Source: an uncultured Paracoccus sp. (lineage in GTDB: Bacteria; Pseudomonadota; Alphaproteobacteria; Rhodobacterales; Rhodobacteraceae). Taken from it: a DNA stretch of 64,000 nucleotides. The number at the start of each line of letters is the position of its first letter. Position 1 is the stretch's first letter. The notes below the pieces were generated by a model that was not told the DNA's origin, made no database searches, and saw only the letters and a program-made list of their open reading frames with translations. Positions 17,109 to 25,481 of this stretch are shown piece by piece. Location of the stretch: assembly GCF_945915435.1 (NCBI RefSeq), contig NZ_CAMEFG010000001.1, forward strand, positions 1 to 64,000, in the 5' to 3' direction. The position numbers were made by a program, and so were the translations under genes.

Positions 17109-17131
17109 TGAACGACCGTTCATTTAATGAA
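17109..17131. promoter_or_regulatory. Overlapping palindromes between ivd and the MarR-like gene
   Basis: TGAACG-AC-CGTTCA (17109-17122) is a perfect inverted repeat, and TTCATT-T-AATGAA (17119-17131) overlaps it. They lie 21 bases before the ivd start. The layout is that of a repressor operator, and the adjacent regulator at 17285 is one candidate, although such 14-bp palindromes are also common for TetR-type repressors. Confidence 0.6.
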
Positions 17132-17284
17132 TGGGGGATGACCACCCCGCCTGTCAAGAATTTTCTGCCGCAGCGTCCGAGCCGGCCCCCGGACCTGTTT
17201 CATTGACAGAAAGGCAAGGCGGCGTCATCTTTAACGGGAATCAAGTCGGGCGAATACGCCCTGCAAGATGGTTTCTGAGGATGT

Positions 17285-17803
17285 ATGGTAACGATTGCAG
17301 CCCCAACTGGCGGGGCAGACAGCCAGATCGGGATGGGCCATGATGCGGCCCGATCTCTTGCCGAATTCGAATCCGCCCTGCTGCTGGCCGCGGATGCCTA
17401 TCGCCGTTGGATCGTGGCCGGGCTGGACAGGGCCGGGCAGGCCGGGCTGTCGCCGCTCGAGGCGCTTTTCCTGCTGATCCTGACCGGCCGCGACGAGCCG
17501 CTGGGTTTTGCCGAACTCTGCGCAACCGCCCGCGTGGGCGAGGCGCACCTGGCCCATTACGCCCTGCGCAAGCTGCAAGGGCTGGGGCTGGTGCGGACAG
17601 CAAGGCAGGGCAAGCGCAAGACCGCGGGCCTGACCGACAGGGGACACGAGTTGACGGCCAATTTCCATGCGCTATACGGCGCCTTGCTGGATGCGCAGGC
17701 GACGGCCCTGTCGCATGGCAAGGAACTGGGGCGGATGGCTGACGCGATGCGGGAACTGGCGGCATTCTACGAACGGGCCAAGCAGGCAACCCAGGCGTGC
17801 TGA
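17285..17803 (+). CDS. MarR-like winged-helix regulator
   Basis: A 172-aa protein. The central part matches a MarR winged helix: a helix (LSPLEALFLLILTG), the recognition helix region (FAELCATARVGEAHLAHYALRKLQGLGLVRT) and a wing (QGKRKTAGLTDRGHEL), followed by a long dimer helix. It is divergent from ivd with about 196 bases between the starts, so it may control the liu genes. Alternatively it belongs to the downstream cobalamin genes, with which it overlaps by 7 bases. Another in-frame ATG lies about 16 codons in (MGHDAARSL) and could be the true start. Confidence 0.7.
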   Translation: MVTIAAPTGGADSQIGMGHDAARSLAEFESALLLAADAYRRWIVAGLDRAGQAGLSPLEALFLLILTGRDEPLGFAELCATARVGEAHLAHYALRKLQGLGLVRTARQGKRKTAGLTDRGHELTANFHALYGALLDAQATALSHGKELGRMADAMRELAAFYERAKQATQAC

Positions 17804-18345
17804 GGCTGGCGCTGGTCCGCCACGCCCCTACCCGCCCCGATGGCCGGATGACCGGGCGGCGCGAGGTCGATGCCGATTGCGCCCATCCCGCCGCGCTGGA
17901 CCGGCTGCGGCAGGGGATCGGCGCGCTTGCCCCCGCGCAGGTCTGGACCAGCCCGGCGCGACGCTGCCTTCAGACCTGCGCCGCCCTTGGACTGAACGCG
18001 CGCATCCTTCCCGATCTGGTCGAGCAGAGCTTTGGCGAATGGGAAGGCGCGCGCTATGACGAGTTGCCCGACCTCGGCCCGCTCGGCACCGGGGAACTGG
18101 CCCGCCACCGCCCGCCGGGGGGCGAAAGCTTTCTGGACATGACCGCGCGGGTCCGCCCGCTGCTGGATGGGGCCAAAGACGATACGCTGATCGTCGCCCA
18201 CGCCGGAACCATCCGCGCGGCGCTGTCGCTGGTCGTGGGGGACGCGGCGCTGTCCTTTGCCGCCGCACCGCTGTCGCTGACCGTGCTGATCCGGGCGGGC
18301 GGCATCTGGTCGGTCGAGCGCGTCAACTGCGGCGGCATCGCATGA
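17797..18345 (+). CDS. cobC: Histidine phosphatase, alpha-ribazole phosphatase (CobC)-like
   Basis: A 182-aa phosphoglycerate-mutase-fold phosphatase. The phosphohistidine motif is LVRHAPT with Arg8-His9, followed by GRRE, and the second catalytic His is in LIVAHAGTIRAAL. CobC removes phosphate from alpha-ribazole or adenosylcobalamin-5'-phosphate late in B12 synthesis. That role is inferred because cobD follows. The start is GTG at 17797, overlapping the regulator stop by 7 bases. Its last 55 or so codons have decayed copies directly downstream. Confidence 0.75.
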   Translation: MLRLALVRHAPTRPDGRMTGRREVDADCAHPAALDRLRQGIGALAPAQVWTSPARRCLQTCAALGLNARILPDLVEQSFGEWEGARYDELPDLGPLGTGELARHRPPGGESFLDMTARVRPLLDGAKDDTLIVAHAGTIRAALSLVVGDAALSFAAAPLSLTVLIRAGGIWSVERVNCGGIA

Positions 18346-18623
18346 CGGGACAGGGCGATACGCCGATCATTGCGCCGGACCGCCCACGCAAATGCAGGCA
18401 GGCCCACGCGGCGCTGTCTTTTGCCGCCGCACTCTTGTCGCTGACCGTGCCGGTCTCGGCGGACAAGCGGGGCAATCGCATGCTCGGACCGCGCAAGATG
18501 CGGGCCACCGGACGGGACCGCATGCGCAGGGGCAAGCGGGTCCGCGCGGCCGGGCGCCTCTCCTTCACGCCGCTGTCGCTGACCGCGCTGGTCCGGGCAG
18601 GCAAGACGAGCGGCGTCGCATGA
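18243..18623 (+). repeat. Threefold imperfect repeat of the cobC 3' end
   Basis: GCGCTGTCCTTTGCCGCCGC at 18247 recurs with one change at 18411, offset 164 bases. CTGTCGCTGACCG at 18271 recurs at 18435 (TTGTCGCTGACCG) and 18573 (CTGTCGCTGACCG). The first and third copies both end in GCATGAC at a gene junction, so the overlap was copied too. Confidence 0.8.
18342..18623 (+). CDS. Small ORF built from decayed copies of the cobC tail
   Basis: A 93-codon frame starting in the ATGA that overlaps the cobC stop and ending in the ATGA that overlaps the cobD start. Its first part (GDTPIIAP, then AALSFAAALLSLTVPV) repeats the cobC tail (DDTLIVAH, AALSFAAAPLSLTVLIRAGG), and its end (LSFTPLSLTALVRAGK, GVA) repeats it again. 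The middle is Arg-rich. It is probably a duplication remnant kept open by the repeated frame; whether a protein is made is unknown. No active-site residues are included. Confidence 0.45.
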   Translation: MTGQGDTPIIAPDRPRKCRQAHAALSFAAALLSLTVPVSADKRGNRMLGPRKMRATGRDRMRRGKRVRAAGRLSFTPLSLTALVRAGKTSGVA

Positions 18624-19558
18624 CATGGCCCGCCGACACGCTGGCCGTCGCGCTGGTGGCGTTGGCGCTGGATGCGCTGATCGGCTGGCCGGATGGGCTT
18701 TATCGCCGCATCGGCCATCCGGTGACATGGCTGGGGCAGCTGATCGCGGTGCTGGACCGGCGCTGGAACCAGGGCGCGGGGCGGGTGTGGCGGGGCGTCG
18801 CGGCCTCGGTCGTCGTGATCGTGGCGGCGGCGGTGCCCGCGCTGCTGCTGGCCCGCTGGCTGACCCCTCTGCCCTTCGGCCCGGTCCTGCTGGGGGTCCT
18901 GGCATGGCCACTGGTCGCCAGCCGGTCCCTGCACGATCACGTCGCCGCCGTGGCCGCGCCGCTGGCGCGCGGCGATATGGCGGGCGCACGCGCGGCTGCC
19001 GCGATGATCGTCGGGCGCGATCTGGACGACCGCCCCGAACCCATCGCCCGCGCGGCGTTGGAGAGTCTGTCCGAGAATGCCTCGGACGGGGTGGTCGCAC
19101 CGCTTTTCTGGGCCGCCGTCGCCGGTCTGCCCGGAATCGCCGCCTACAAGGCGATCAATACGCTGGATTCGATGATCGGCCACCTGAACGCGCGGCATGG
19201 CGCGTTCGGTCGCTTCGCGGCGCGGCTGGACGATCTGGTCAACCTGCCCGCCTCGCGCCTGACCGGGCTGCTGATCGCGGCGGCAGCCGGGTCGCGACGC
19301 GCCTTGCGCGTGATCCGGGCCGATGCCCGCCGCCACCGCTCGCCCAATGCGGGCTGGCCCGAGGGCGCGATGGCGGGCGCGCTGGATGTGCGGCTGTCGG
19401 GGCCGCGCAGCTACGGCGGTGTCACCACGGACGAGCCTTGGCTGAACCCCGCCGCGCGCGACCCCGGCCCGCAGGACCTGCTGCGGGGATTGCGGATCTA
19501 TCGCCGCGCGGTGGCGGGGGCGGGGCTGCTGATGGCGCTGCTCTGGCTGGCGGTCTAG
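18620..19558 (+). CDS. cobD: Adenosylcobinamide-phosphate synthase CobD/CbiB
   Basis: A 312-aa integral membrane enzyme that joins aminopropanol (or its phosphate) to adenosylcobyric acid in B12 synthesis. Family signatures are ALDALIGWPDGLYRRIGHPVTWLG near the N-terminus, ESLSENASDGVVAPLFWAAVAG, and AYKAINTLDSMIGHLNARHGAFG. Several hydrophobic segments are present. The ATG at 18620 begins directly before MTWPADTLAVAL; longer upstream frames run through the duplicated cobC tail. Its TAG stop is shared as CTAG with the convergent hemC stop. Confidence 0.94.
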   Translation: MTWPADTLAVALVALALDALIGWPDGLYRRIGHPVTWLGQLIAVLDRRWNQGAGRVWRGVAASVVVIVAAAVPALLLARWLTPLPFGPVLLGVLAWPLVASRSLHDHVAAVAAPLARGDMAGARAAAAMIVGRDLDDRPEPIARAALESLSENASDGVVAPLFWAAVAGLPGIAAYKAINTLDSMIGHLNARHGAFGRFAARLDDLVNLPASRLTGLLIAAAAGSRRALRVIRADARRHRSPNAGWPEGAMAGALDVRLSGPRSYGGVTTDEPWLNPAARDPGPQDLLRGLRIYRRAVAGAGLLMALLWLAV

Positions 19559-20496
19559 CGCCAGTCGAAGAACCCGGTGGGGGCGCGGGACAGCAGTTCC
19601 TCGGCCAGGTCGACGCCCAGTTCCGGGCCGTCTGCGACAGGCCCGCGACGTTCGCCCGCCAGCGCCTCGGACCCGTCGGGGCGCAGGATCTCGCCGCGCA
19701 GCCAGATGTCGCCGCCCTCCAGCAGGGCCAGCGCGGCGATGGGGGTTTCGCACGACCCGTCCAGCCGCGCCAGAAAGGCGCGCTCGGCGGTGACGCGCTG
19801 TCCGCTGGGGCCGTCGTGGATCGCGGCCAGCAACGCGCCCGCCATGCTGTCACCCGCGCGCCGTTCGACCCCGATGCAGCCCTGCGCGACGGCGGGCAGC
19901 ATGTCCTGCGGCTCGATGGCGCTTTGGGCAACCTCGGTCATCCCAAGCCGTGACAGGCCCGCCATCGCAAGGAAGGTCGCCTCGGCCACGCCCTCGTCCA
20001 GCTTGCGCAGCCGGGTCTGGACGTTGCCGCGGAACTCGACCAGTTGCAGGTCGGGACGGCGCAGGGCCAGCTGCGCGCGGCGGCGCAGGCTGGACGAGCC
20101 GACCACCGCGCCCTGCGGCAGTTCCGCGATGCTGCGATACTTGCGACTGACGAAGGCATCGCGCACATCCTCGCGCGGCAGGAAGCAGTCGATCACCAGA
20201 CCGTCGGGCTGGATCGTCGGCATGTCCTTCATCGAATGGACGGCGATGTCGATCGCGCCACTGGCCAGCGCCTCCTCGATCTCGCGGGTGAACAGGCCCT
20301 TGCCGCCGATTTCCTTCAGCGCGCGGTTCTGGATCTGGTCGCCGGTCGTGGTCATCGGCACGATCTGGAACGCATCGGACGGCAGGCCATGCGCGGCCAT
20401 CAGCCGGTCGCGCGTCTCATGCGCCTGCGCAAGCGCCAGGACCGAGGCGCGGGTGCCGATACGCAGCGGGCGGGTGGGGTCGGGCATCTGTGTCAT
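19555..20496 (-). CDS. hemC: Porphobilinogen deaminase (hydroxymethylbilane synthase)
   Basis: A 313-aa cytosolic enzyme that polymerises four porphobilinogens to hydroxymethylbilane. The dipyrromethane cofactor cysteine is Cys249 in LDGSCETPIAA. Other landmarks are RIGTRASVLALAQA, GGKGLFTREIEEAL, AVHSMKDMPT and SSSLRRRAQL. The start is set at 20496 (MTQMPDPTRP); in-frame ATGs at 20487, 20508 and 20532 also exist, and the conserved part starts at LRIGTRAS. It is divergent from hemE, so both haem genes share a 77-base control region. Confidence 0.95.
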   Translation of the reverse strand: MTQMPDPTRPLRIGTRASVLALAQAHETRDRLMAAHGLPSDAFQIVPMTTTGDQIQNRALKEIGGKGLFTREIEEALASGAIDIAVHSMKDMPTIQPDGLVIDCFLPREDVRDAFVSRKYRSIAELPQGAVVGSSSLRRRAQLALRRPDLQLVEFRGNVQTRLRKLDEGVAEATFLAMAGLSRLGMTEVAQSAIEPQDMLPAVAQGCIGVERRAGDSMAGALLAAIHDGPSGQRVTAERAFLARLDGSCETPIAALALLEGGDIWLRGEILRPDGSEALAGERRGPVADGPELGVDLAEELLSRAPTGFFDWR

Positions 20497-20525
20497 GGCA
20501 AGCGGCATAGCCCCGCCCCGCGCCC

Positions 20526-20554
20526 TTGACAACGGGGACGTGCTGGCGATGAAG
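20526..20554 (+). promoter_or_regulatory. Likely sigma-70 promoter of hemE
   Basis: TTGACA at 20526-20531 is a perfect -35; 17 bases later ATGAAG is a poor -10. The ribosome site AGGAG lies 6 bases before the hemE ATG. Confidence 0.45.
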
Positions 20555-20573
20555 GATCAACACAGGAGAAATC

Positions 20574-21602
20574 ATGACCACCAAGACCATCCTGCGCGCG
20601 CTTTCGGGCGAGCGGCTGCCCACCCCGCCCATCTGGATGATGCGTCAGGCGGGTCGCTACCTGCCCGAATACCGCGCGACCCGCGCACAGGCGGGCGACT
20701 TTTTGTCGCTGTGCTATACGCCCGATCTCGCCGCCGAGGTGACGCTGCAACCGATCCGCCGCTATGGTTTCGACGCGGCGATCCTGTTCGCCGACATCCT
20801 GCTGATTCCGCAGGCACTGGGCAGCGACGTCTGGTTCGTGACCGGCGAAGGCCCGCGCTTGTCCACGATTACCGACGCGGCGGGGGTGGCGGCGCTGAAG
20901 CCCGCGGATGCGGTCCATGACAAGCTCTCGCCCATCTATCAGACCCTGCGCATCCTGCGCCGCGAACTGCCGGCCGAGACGACGCTGATCGGTTTCGCCG
21001 GTGCCCCCTGGACGGTCGCGACCTATATGGTCGCCGGTCGCGGCACCCCCGATCAGGGACCGGCGCACGCGATGAAGGCCGCCGACCGCGCGGCGTTTTC
21101 GGCGCTGATCGACCGGATCGCGGATGCGACCATCGAATATCTGTCCGCACAGGTCGAGGCGGGGGCCGAGGTGCTGAAACTGTTCGACAGTTGGGCCGGT
21201 TCGCTGAAAGGCGCCGATTTCGACGATTTCGCGCTGGCGCCCGCGCGGCGGATTGTCGCGGCGCTGAAGGCGCGCCACCCCGGCGTGCCCATCATCGCCT
21301 TCCCGCGCGAGGCCGGGCCGCGCTACGTTGGTTTCGCCCGCGCGGTCGGGGCCGATTGCGTGGCGCTGGACCAGTCGGTCGATGCGGGTTGGGCCGCCGA
21401 AAACGTCCAGAGCGATGGCTGCGTCCAGGGCAACCTCGACCCCCGGCTGCTGGTCGAGGGCGGGCCGCGCCTGATCCAGGAAACCCGCCGCATCGTGCAG
21501 GCTTTCGCGAATGGGCCGCATATCTTCAACCTCGGCCACGGCATCACCCCCGACGCCGACCCCGACAACGTGCATCGCATGATCGAGGCGGTGCGGGGCT
21601 GA
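20574..21602 (+). CDS. hemE: Uroporphyrinogen decarboxylase
   Basis: A 342-aa enzyme that removes four carboxyl groups from uroporphyrinogen III to give coproporphyrinogen III. It carries the N-terminal signature [16 protein letters not shown] (substrate-binding arginines), [14 protein letters not shown], and the C-terminal GNLDPRLL and [15 protein letters not shown]. Full length. A consensus ribosome site CAGGAGAAATC precedes the ATG. It may be cotranscribed with the EamA transporter that starts one base after its stop codon. Confidence 0.97.
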   Translation: MTTKTILRALSGERLPTPPIWMMRQAGRYLPEYRATRAQAGDFLSLCYTPDLAAEVTLQPIRRYGFDAAILFADILLIPQALGSDVWFVTGEGPRLSTITDAAGVAALKPADAVHDKLSPIYQTLRILRRELPAETTLIGFAGAPWTVATYMVAGRGTPDQGPAHAMKAADRAAFSALIDRIADATIEYLSAQVEAGAEVLKLFDSWAGSLKGADFDDFALAPARRIVAALKARHPGVPIIAFPREAGPRYVGFARAVGADCVALDQSVDAGWAAENVQSDGCVQGNLDPRLLVEGGPRLIQETRRIVQAFANGPHIFNLGHGITPDADPDNVHRMIEAVRG

Positions 21603-21603
21603 A

Positions 21604-22482
21604 TTGGGCTGGATCATCGCCACGCTGATCGCCTCGGCGGCGCAGACCGCGCGCAATGCGGCACAGCGGCAGTTGACGGCGCAGGTCGGGACTATGGGCG
21701 CGACGGCGGTGCGCTTTGTCTTCGGCGCGCCCTTTGCGCTGGTGTTTCTGGCGGTGCTGGCGATGCGCGTGGAGCTGCCGCACCCCGATGCTGCCGCGCT
21801 GGCATGGGTCGCGGGCGGCGCGCTGACCCAGATCGCTGCCACCGCGCTGATGTTGCAGGCGATAAGCAGCCGGGGCTTCGGCGTCGTCACCGCGCTGATG
21901 AAGACGGAACCCGTCACGCTGGCGATCCTGGGCGCGGTGCTGCTGGCCGAACCGCTCGGCCCCGCACGGATGGGGGCGATCGCCATCGCGACCTTCGGCG
22001 TCGTGCTGATGTCGGGGGCGGATTTCGGGCAAGGCGGCTGGCGGCCCGTGGCGCTTGGCATCGCGGCGGGGCTGTTCTTCGGGCTTTCGGCCATCGGGTT
22101 TCGCGGCGGTATCCTCGCCCTGCCGCATGGCGATTTCCTGACCCGCGCGGCGGTGATGCTGGCCGTCAGCCTGACGCTTCAGGCCGCCGTCATGCTGGCA
22201 TGGCTGGCGCTGGCCGACCGCCCCGCGCTGCGGGGGATCATGCGGCACGGGCGGGCCTCGGTCGGGGCGGGGTTTCTGGGGGCCTTCGCCTCGCTTTTCT
22301 GGTTTCTGGGCTTCGCGCTGACCTCGGCGGCGAATGTGCGCACGCTGGCGCTGGTCGAGGTGCTGATGGCGCAGGCGGTCTCGGGGCGGCTGCTGCGACA
22401 ACGCACCAGCCCGCGCCAGATGGCGGGAATGGCGCTGATCGTCACCGGCGTCGGCGCGCTGATCGCGCTTGGCGCGGGGTGA
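21604..22482 (+). CDS. EamA/DMT family transporter
   Basis: A 292-aa membrane protein with ten hydrophobic helices arranged as two EamA halves, typical of drug/metabolite exporters. The N-terminus WIIATLIASAAQTARNAAQRQL is characteristic of one DMT subgroup, so the start is taken as TTG at 21604, one base after the hemE stop; no ATG is available before the first helix. The substrate is unknown. Coupling to hemE may be only transcriptional. Confidence 0.8.
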   Translation: MGWIIATLIASAAQTARNAAQRQLTAQVGTMGATAVRFVFGAPFALVFLAVLAMRVELPHPDAAALAWVAGGALTQIAATALMLQAISSRGFGVVTALMKTEPVTLAILGAVLLAEPLGPARMGAIAIATFGVVLMSGADFGQGGWRPVALGIAAGLFFGLSAIGFRGGILALPHGDFLTRAAVMLAVSLTLQAAVMLAWLALADRPALRGIMRHGRASVGAGFLGAFASLFWFLGFALTSAANVRTLALVEVLMAQAVSGRLLRQRTSPRQMAGMALIVTGVGALIALGAG

Positions 22483-22528
22483 TCGCTTTGCCCTTTGCCC
22501 CGCGCGCCACGGCGGGTTAACAGGGGGC

Positions 22529-24046
22529 ATGAGCCTTCCCACCCTTTCCCCCGATCAGGCCGAAGCCTGGGACGCGCTGGCCGAGGTGCTGGCCGCTGCC
22601 GGCATCGACCTGGCAGCCGAGGAAATCGCGCCGCCCCGGCCCGGCAAGGGCCGCGTCATGGCCGTGATCGGCAAGGCGGGGTCCGGCAAGACCTTGCTGC
22701 TGGCCGAACTGACGCGGGCCTTGCGCGAATCGGGGGTCGAATTGGTGTCCGGCGATTACGAGGGCAAGCGCCGCAAGGACCGCCGCACCGTCGCCGTGCT
22801 GGCGCCGACGAACAAGGCGGCCTTCGTTCTACGCACGCGCGGCGTGCCCGCGACGACGATCCACCGCATCCTTTACACCCCCGTCTATGATCCCGAATAT
22901 GAACGCATCGCCGAATGGCTGACCGGCACGGGCGAGCGCCCCAAAATCGAGGGGCTGACGGATGAGGCTTTGGACCGCGCCAAGGCGTTCTACGACCAGC
23001 ACGCATCCATTCCCGGCGCGCTGGCCGCCGCCGGTCTGCGCGGGTCCGATTTCATCAAGGGCTGGAAACGGCGCGAGGATCCGCTGGATATCGGGCTGAT
23101 CGACGAATCCTCGATGCTGGACGAACGCCAGTTCGACGATCTGCGCGAGATCTTTCCGGTGCTGGTCCTGTTCGGCGACCCCGCGCAGTTGGCCCCCGTC
23201 GGACAGTCGGGCGAGATGGTCTTCGACCGGCTGGCGGCCCCGCAGAAGCTGATGCTCAGCCGCATCCACCGGCAGGCGGACGACAGCCCGATCCTCGATC
23301 TGGCGCACGCGCTGGCCGATCCGGCGCTGGATTTCGACGGGTTCGAGCGCATGATCCGCGAGGCCGCATCCCGCGACCCGCGCGTGACCTGGGCCGAGCG
23401 GGTGGAAAGCGACCTGATGGCCCGCAGCCCGGTCCTGGTCTGGCGCAATGCGACACGCATCCGCCTGATCCACGCCTTCCGCGCGGCCTATGGCGCACCC
23501 GCCGACGCGCTGCTGCCGGGCGAGCCGCTGATCTGCGACGGGCTGGAACTGCCGCTGAAGCACCGCAAGAAACGCATCGACCTTGAGGCGCGCGGGCTGA
23601 TCAAGGGCGCGCAGGTCGTTTACCTCGGCCCCGGCCGCAAGCCCGGATTCTCGCGCCTGCACGTCATCGGGGCCGAGGAACCGCGCCTGTCCGCCGCCTC
23701 CATCGTCAAGATCGAGATGCCGGATATCGAAGAGCCCTTCATCCCCTTCGCCGCCCGCATGGGCGCGGCCTTCCTGCATGGCGCGGCGGTGACGATCCAC
23801 AAGGCGCAAGGCTCGCAATGGCCCGATGTGCAGGTCTTCGGCCCCGATATCTCCGCCGCCGCATGGTCGAACCGGACCGAGGCCGGGATTCCCCTGTGGA
23901 AGCGCCTTGCCTATGTCGCGATCACCCGCGCGCAGGAACGGCTGCACTGGGTGGTCCGCGCCCGGCTGGCCCGCCCGACCGCGCCGCTTTCGACCGACCA
24001 CCTCGACCAGCCCGCGACGGCGCTGGAACTCTCGGGCGGGGATTAA
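22529..24046 (+). CDS. RecD-like SF1 DNA helicase (AAA_30 / UvrD_C_2)
   Basis: A 505-aa superfamily 1 helicase. Walker A GKAGSGKT is at residues 48-55; motif Ia lies in VLAPTNKAAFVLRTRG; motif II/III reads DESSMLDE then LFGDPAQLAPVG; motif V/VI reads TIHKAQGSQWPDV and YVAITRAQERLHWV. This order is that of RecD/exonuclease V alpha helicases, but it lacks the long N-terminal region of RecD2. ATG at 22529 (MSLPTLSPDQ) is preferred. No recB or recC is nearby. A role in DNA repair is inferred from family only. Confidence 0.8.
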   Translation: MSLPTLSPDQAEAWDALAEVLAAAGIDLAAEEIAPPRPGKGRVMAVIGKAGSGKTLLLAELTRALRESGVELVSGDYEGKRRKDRRTVAVLAPTNKAAFVLRTRGVPATTIHRILYTPVYDPEYERIAEWLTGTGERPKIEGLTDEALDRAKAFYDQHASIPGALAAAGLRGSDFIKGWKRREDPLDIGLIDESSMLDERQFDDLREIFPVLVLFGDPAQLAPVGQSGEMVFDRLAAPQKLMLSRIHRQADDSPILDLAHALADPALDFDGFERMIREAASRDPRVTWAERVESDLMARSPVLVWRNATRIRLIHAFRAAYGAPADALLPGEPLICDGLELPLKHRKKRIDLEARGLIKGAQVVYLGPGRKPGFSRLHVIGAEEPRLSAASIVKIEMPDIEEPFIPFAARMGAAFLHGAAVTIHKAQGSQWPDVQVFGPDISAAAWSNRTEAGIPLWKRLAYVAITRAQERLHWVVRARLARPTAPLSTDHLDQPATALELSGGD

Positions 24047-24843
24047 CCCCTGCGCCCCGCGCGTATCCGCCCGACCGCAAAGCCGAAGGATTCGTCCAGC
24101 GCGGCGCGCGGCAGGCCGGTTTCGCGTTCCAGCCGCATCAGGCCGAAATTCACCCGCGCAAGCTCCTGATAATAGCGCGTGAAGGTATAGTTGATCGTCG
24201 CCCCCGCCGCCGCCCCAAGCAGCGGCAGCGCCTGCGCGCCCAGCTTCTGCGCCAGCGAGGCCGCCAGTTTCGGCGCGACCTTCCCGATCAGCCCGTTCAC
24301 GGTCTGGCCGGTGATCGTCAGCCGCGCGGCCAGCAGGCCCAGATCGGTCGCGTCGTCCTCGGCCAAAGGCCCGGCGGTGGCCAGAACCTGCAACGCCTCG
24401 ATCCGCACGGCTTCGCTTTCGGGGTCGAAGCCATGCTCGGCGGCAATGTCCAGGATCGCGCGCAGAAGCAGCGTCACAGTCAGCGGCAGTTCGATCATCG
24501 CGCCGGGCAGCCCCGCGACACCCCCCGCGGCACCCGAGGCCGAGGACAGCAGCCGGTTGAACAACTCGCCCCGGTCGCGCATCACCCGGCGCGAGCGCGA
24601 AGCCGCGTCAAAAGCGCGGCCAAGCGCGGCATAGGTCACCACGTCGATCCGCTTGCGCAGGGGCTTGGGCAGGCGTTCGATCAGCGTCTCGGCCTGACCG
24701 CCGACACTGTGCAGCAGGCTCATTGCGATGCCGCCCGCGTCAAGGTAGCGGCGCGCCAGCCGCTCGATCTCGGCATGGACGGTGGGGTCGTCGATGGGCG
24801 GCAGGATCGCCTGTTTCGTTGCGACGGGACGGTTCTGGATCAT
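24043..24843 (-). CDS. EcsC family protein
   Basis: A 266-aa protein that matches the EcsC family: a helical N-terminal part (DDPTVHAEIERLARRYLDAGG), a glycine/alanine-rich hydrophobic centre (SGAAGGVAGLPGAMIELPLTVTLLLRAILDIAAEHGFDP) and a hydrophobic stretch ALPLLGAAAGATINYTFTRYYQ. The family is membrane-associated and named from the Bacillus ecsABC operon, but its function is not known. It shares the palindromic stop TTAA with the convergent helicase gene and overlaps the GNAT gene by 4 bases. Confidence 0.75.
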   Translation of the reverse strand: MIQNRPVATKQAILPPIDDPTVHAEIERLARRYLDAGGIAMSLLHSVGGQAETLIERLPKPLRKRIDVVTYAALGRAFDAASRSRRVMRDRGELFNRLLSSASGAAGGVAGLPGAMIELPLTVTLLLRAILDIAAEHGFDPESEAVRIEALQVLATAGPLAEDDATDLGLLAARLTITGQTVNGLIGKVAPKLAASLAQKLGAQALPLLGAAAGATINYTFTRYYQELARVNFGLMRLERETGLPRAALDESFGFAVGRIRAGRRG

Positions 24844-25403
24844 CGCTCGGGGCCTTTCGTTGCCCCCGCGCCCGGATCTGCCGGGGCACAGGGCGCGCGG
24901 GGTGTCGGGGCGGCGTCAGGCGCGGGTTCGCGCGTGACCGGCCCCGCCACATCAACCCATGCGCCGGGGCGAAGTTCCAGCCCCAGCACGCGGTCGGGGT
25001 TGGTGGGGGGCGGCATCTCGACCCGGTCCAGCCGGGCGAAACCGAAGCGCGAATAATAGGGCGCATCGCCCACCAGCATCACCCGTTCCCAGCCATCCGC
25101 CTGCGCGCGCGCAAGGCTTTGCTGCATCAGGTAAGCCCCCAGCCCCTCGCCCTGCGCGGTCGGGTGGACGGCGACGGGGCCAAGCAGCAAGGCCCGCCGC
25201 CCGCCCGCCCGCACCGGCCAATAGCGAATCGCCGCCGTCAGCACGCCGTCGTTGCGCAGGATCATGCACAGCCCCGCGACCGGCGGCACCCCATCGCGCA
25301 GCCGATAGGACGACAGCGCCGTCCGCCCCGGTGCGAAGCACAGGTCATAGAGCGCCTCGACCTCGGGGGTATCGTCGGGCGTCTCGGGGCAAAGCTCGTA
25401 CAT
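24840..25403 (-). CDS. GNAT family N-acetyltransferase
   Basis: A 187-aa acetyltransferase resembling the YhbS group. The acetyl-CoA binding segment is LGPVAVHPTAQGEGLGAYLMQQSLARA, and the C-terminal VMLVGDAPYYSRFGFARL is characteristic. ATG at 25403 (MYELCPET) is chosen over an upstream start at 25439. The acceptor is unknown. The last 25 residues are Pro/Ala-rich and probably disordered. It leads a two-gene unit with the EcsC-like gene. Confidence 0.8.
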   Translation of the reverse strand: MYELCPETPDDTPEVEALYDLCFAPGRTALSSYRLRDGVPPVAGLCMILRNDGVLTAAIRYWPVRAGGRRALLLGPVAVHPTAQGEGLGAYLMQQSLARAQADGWERVMLVGDAPYYSRFGFARLDRVEMPPPTNPDRVLGLELRPGAWVDVAGPVTREPAPDAAPTPRAPCAPADPGAGATKGPER

Positions 25404-25481
25404 CGCGGCTCCTGCGCTTGGACGTCGAGGCAGTATCATGCAATATCGGGCGGGAAAACCGGCGCGAAGGGGGATTTACGC

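Noticed and set aside
17089..18620. Cobalamin riboswitch near cobC/cobD
   Set aside because: I found no convincing B12-box-like segment and the intergenic space is too short within the gene run.
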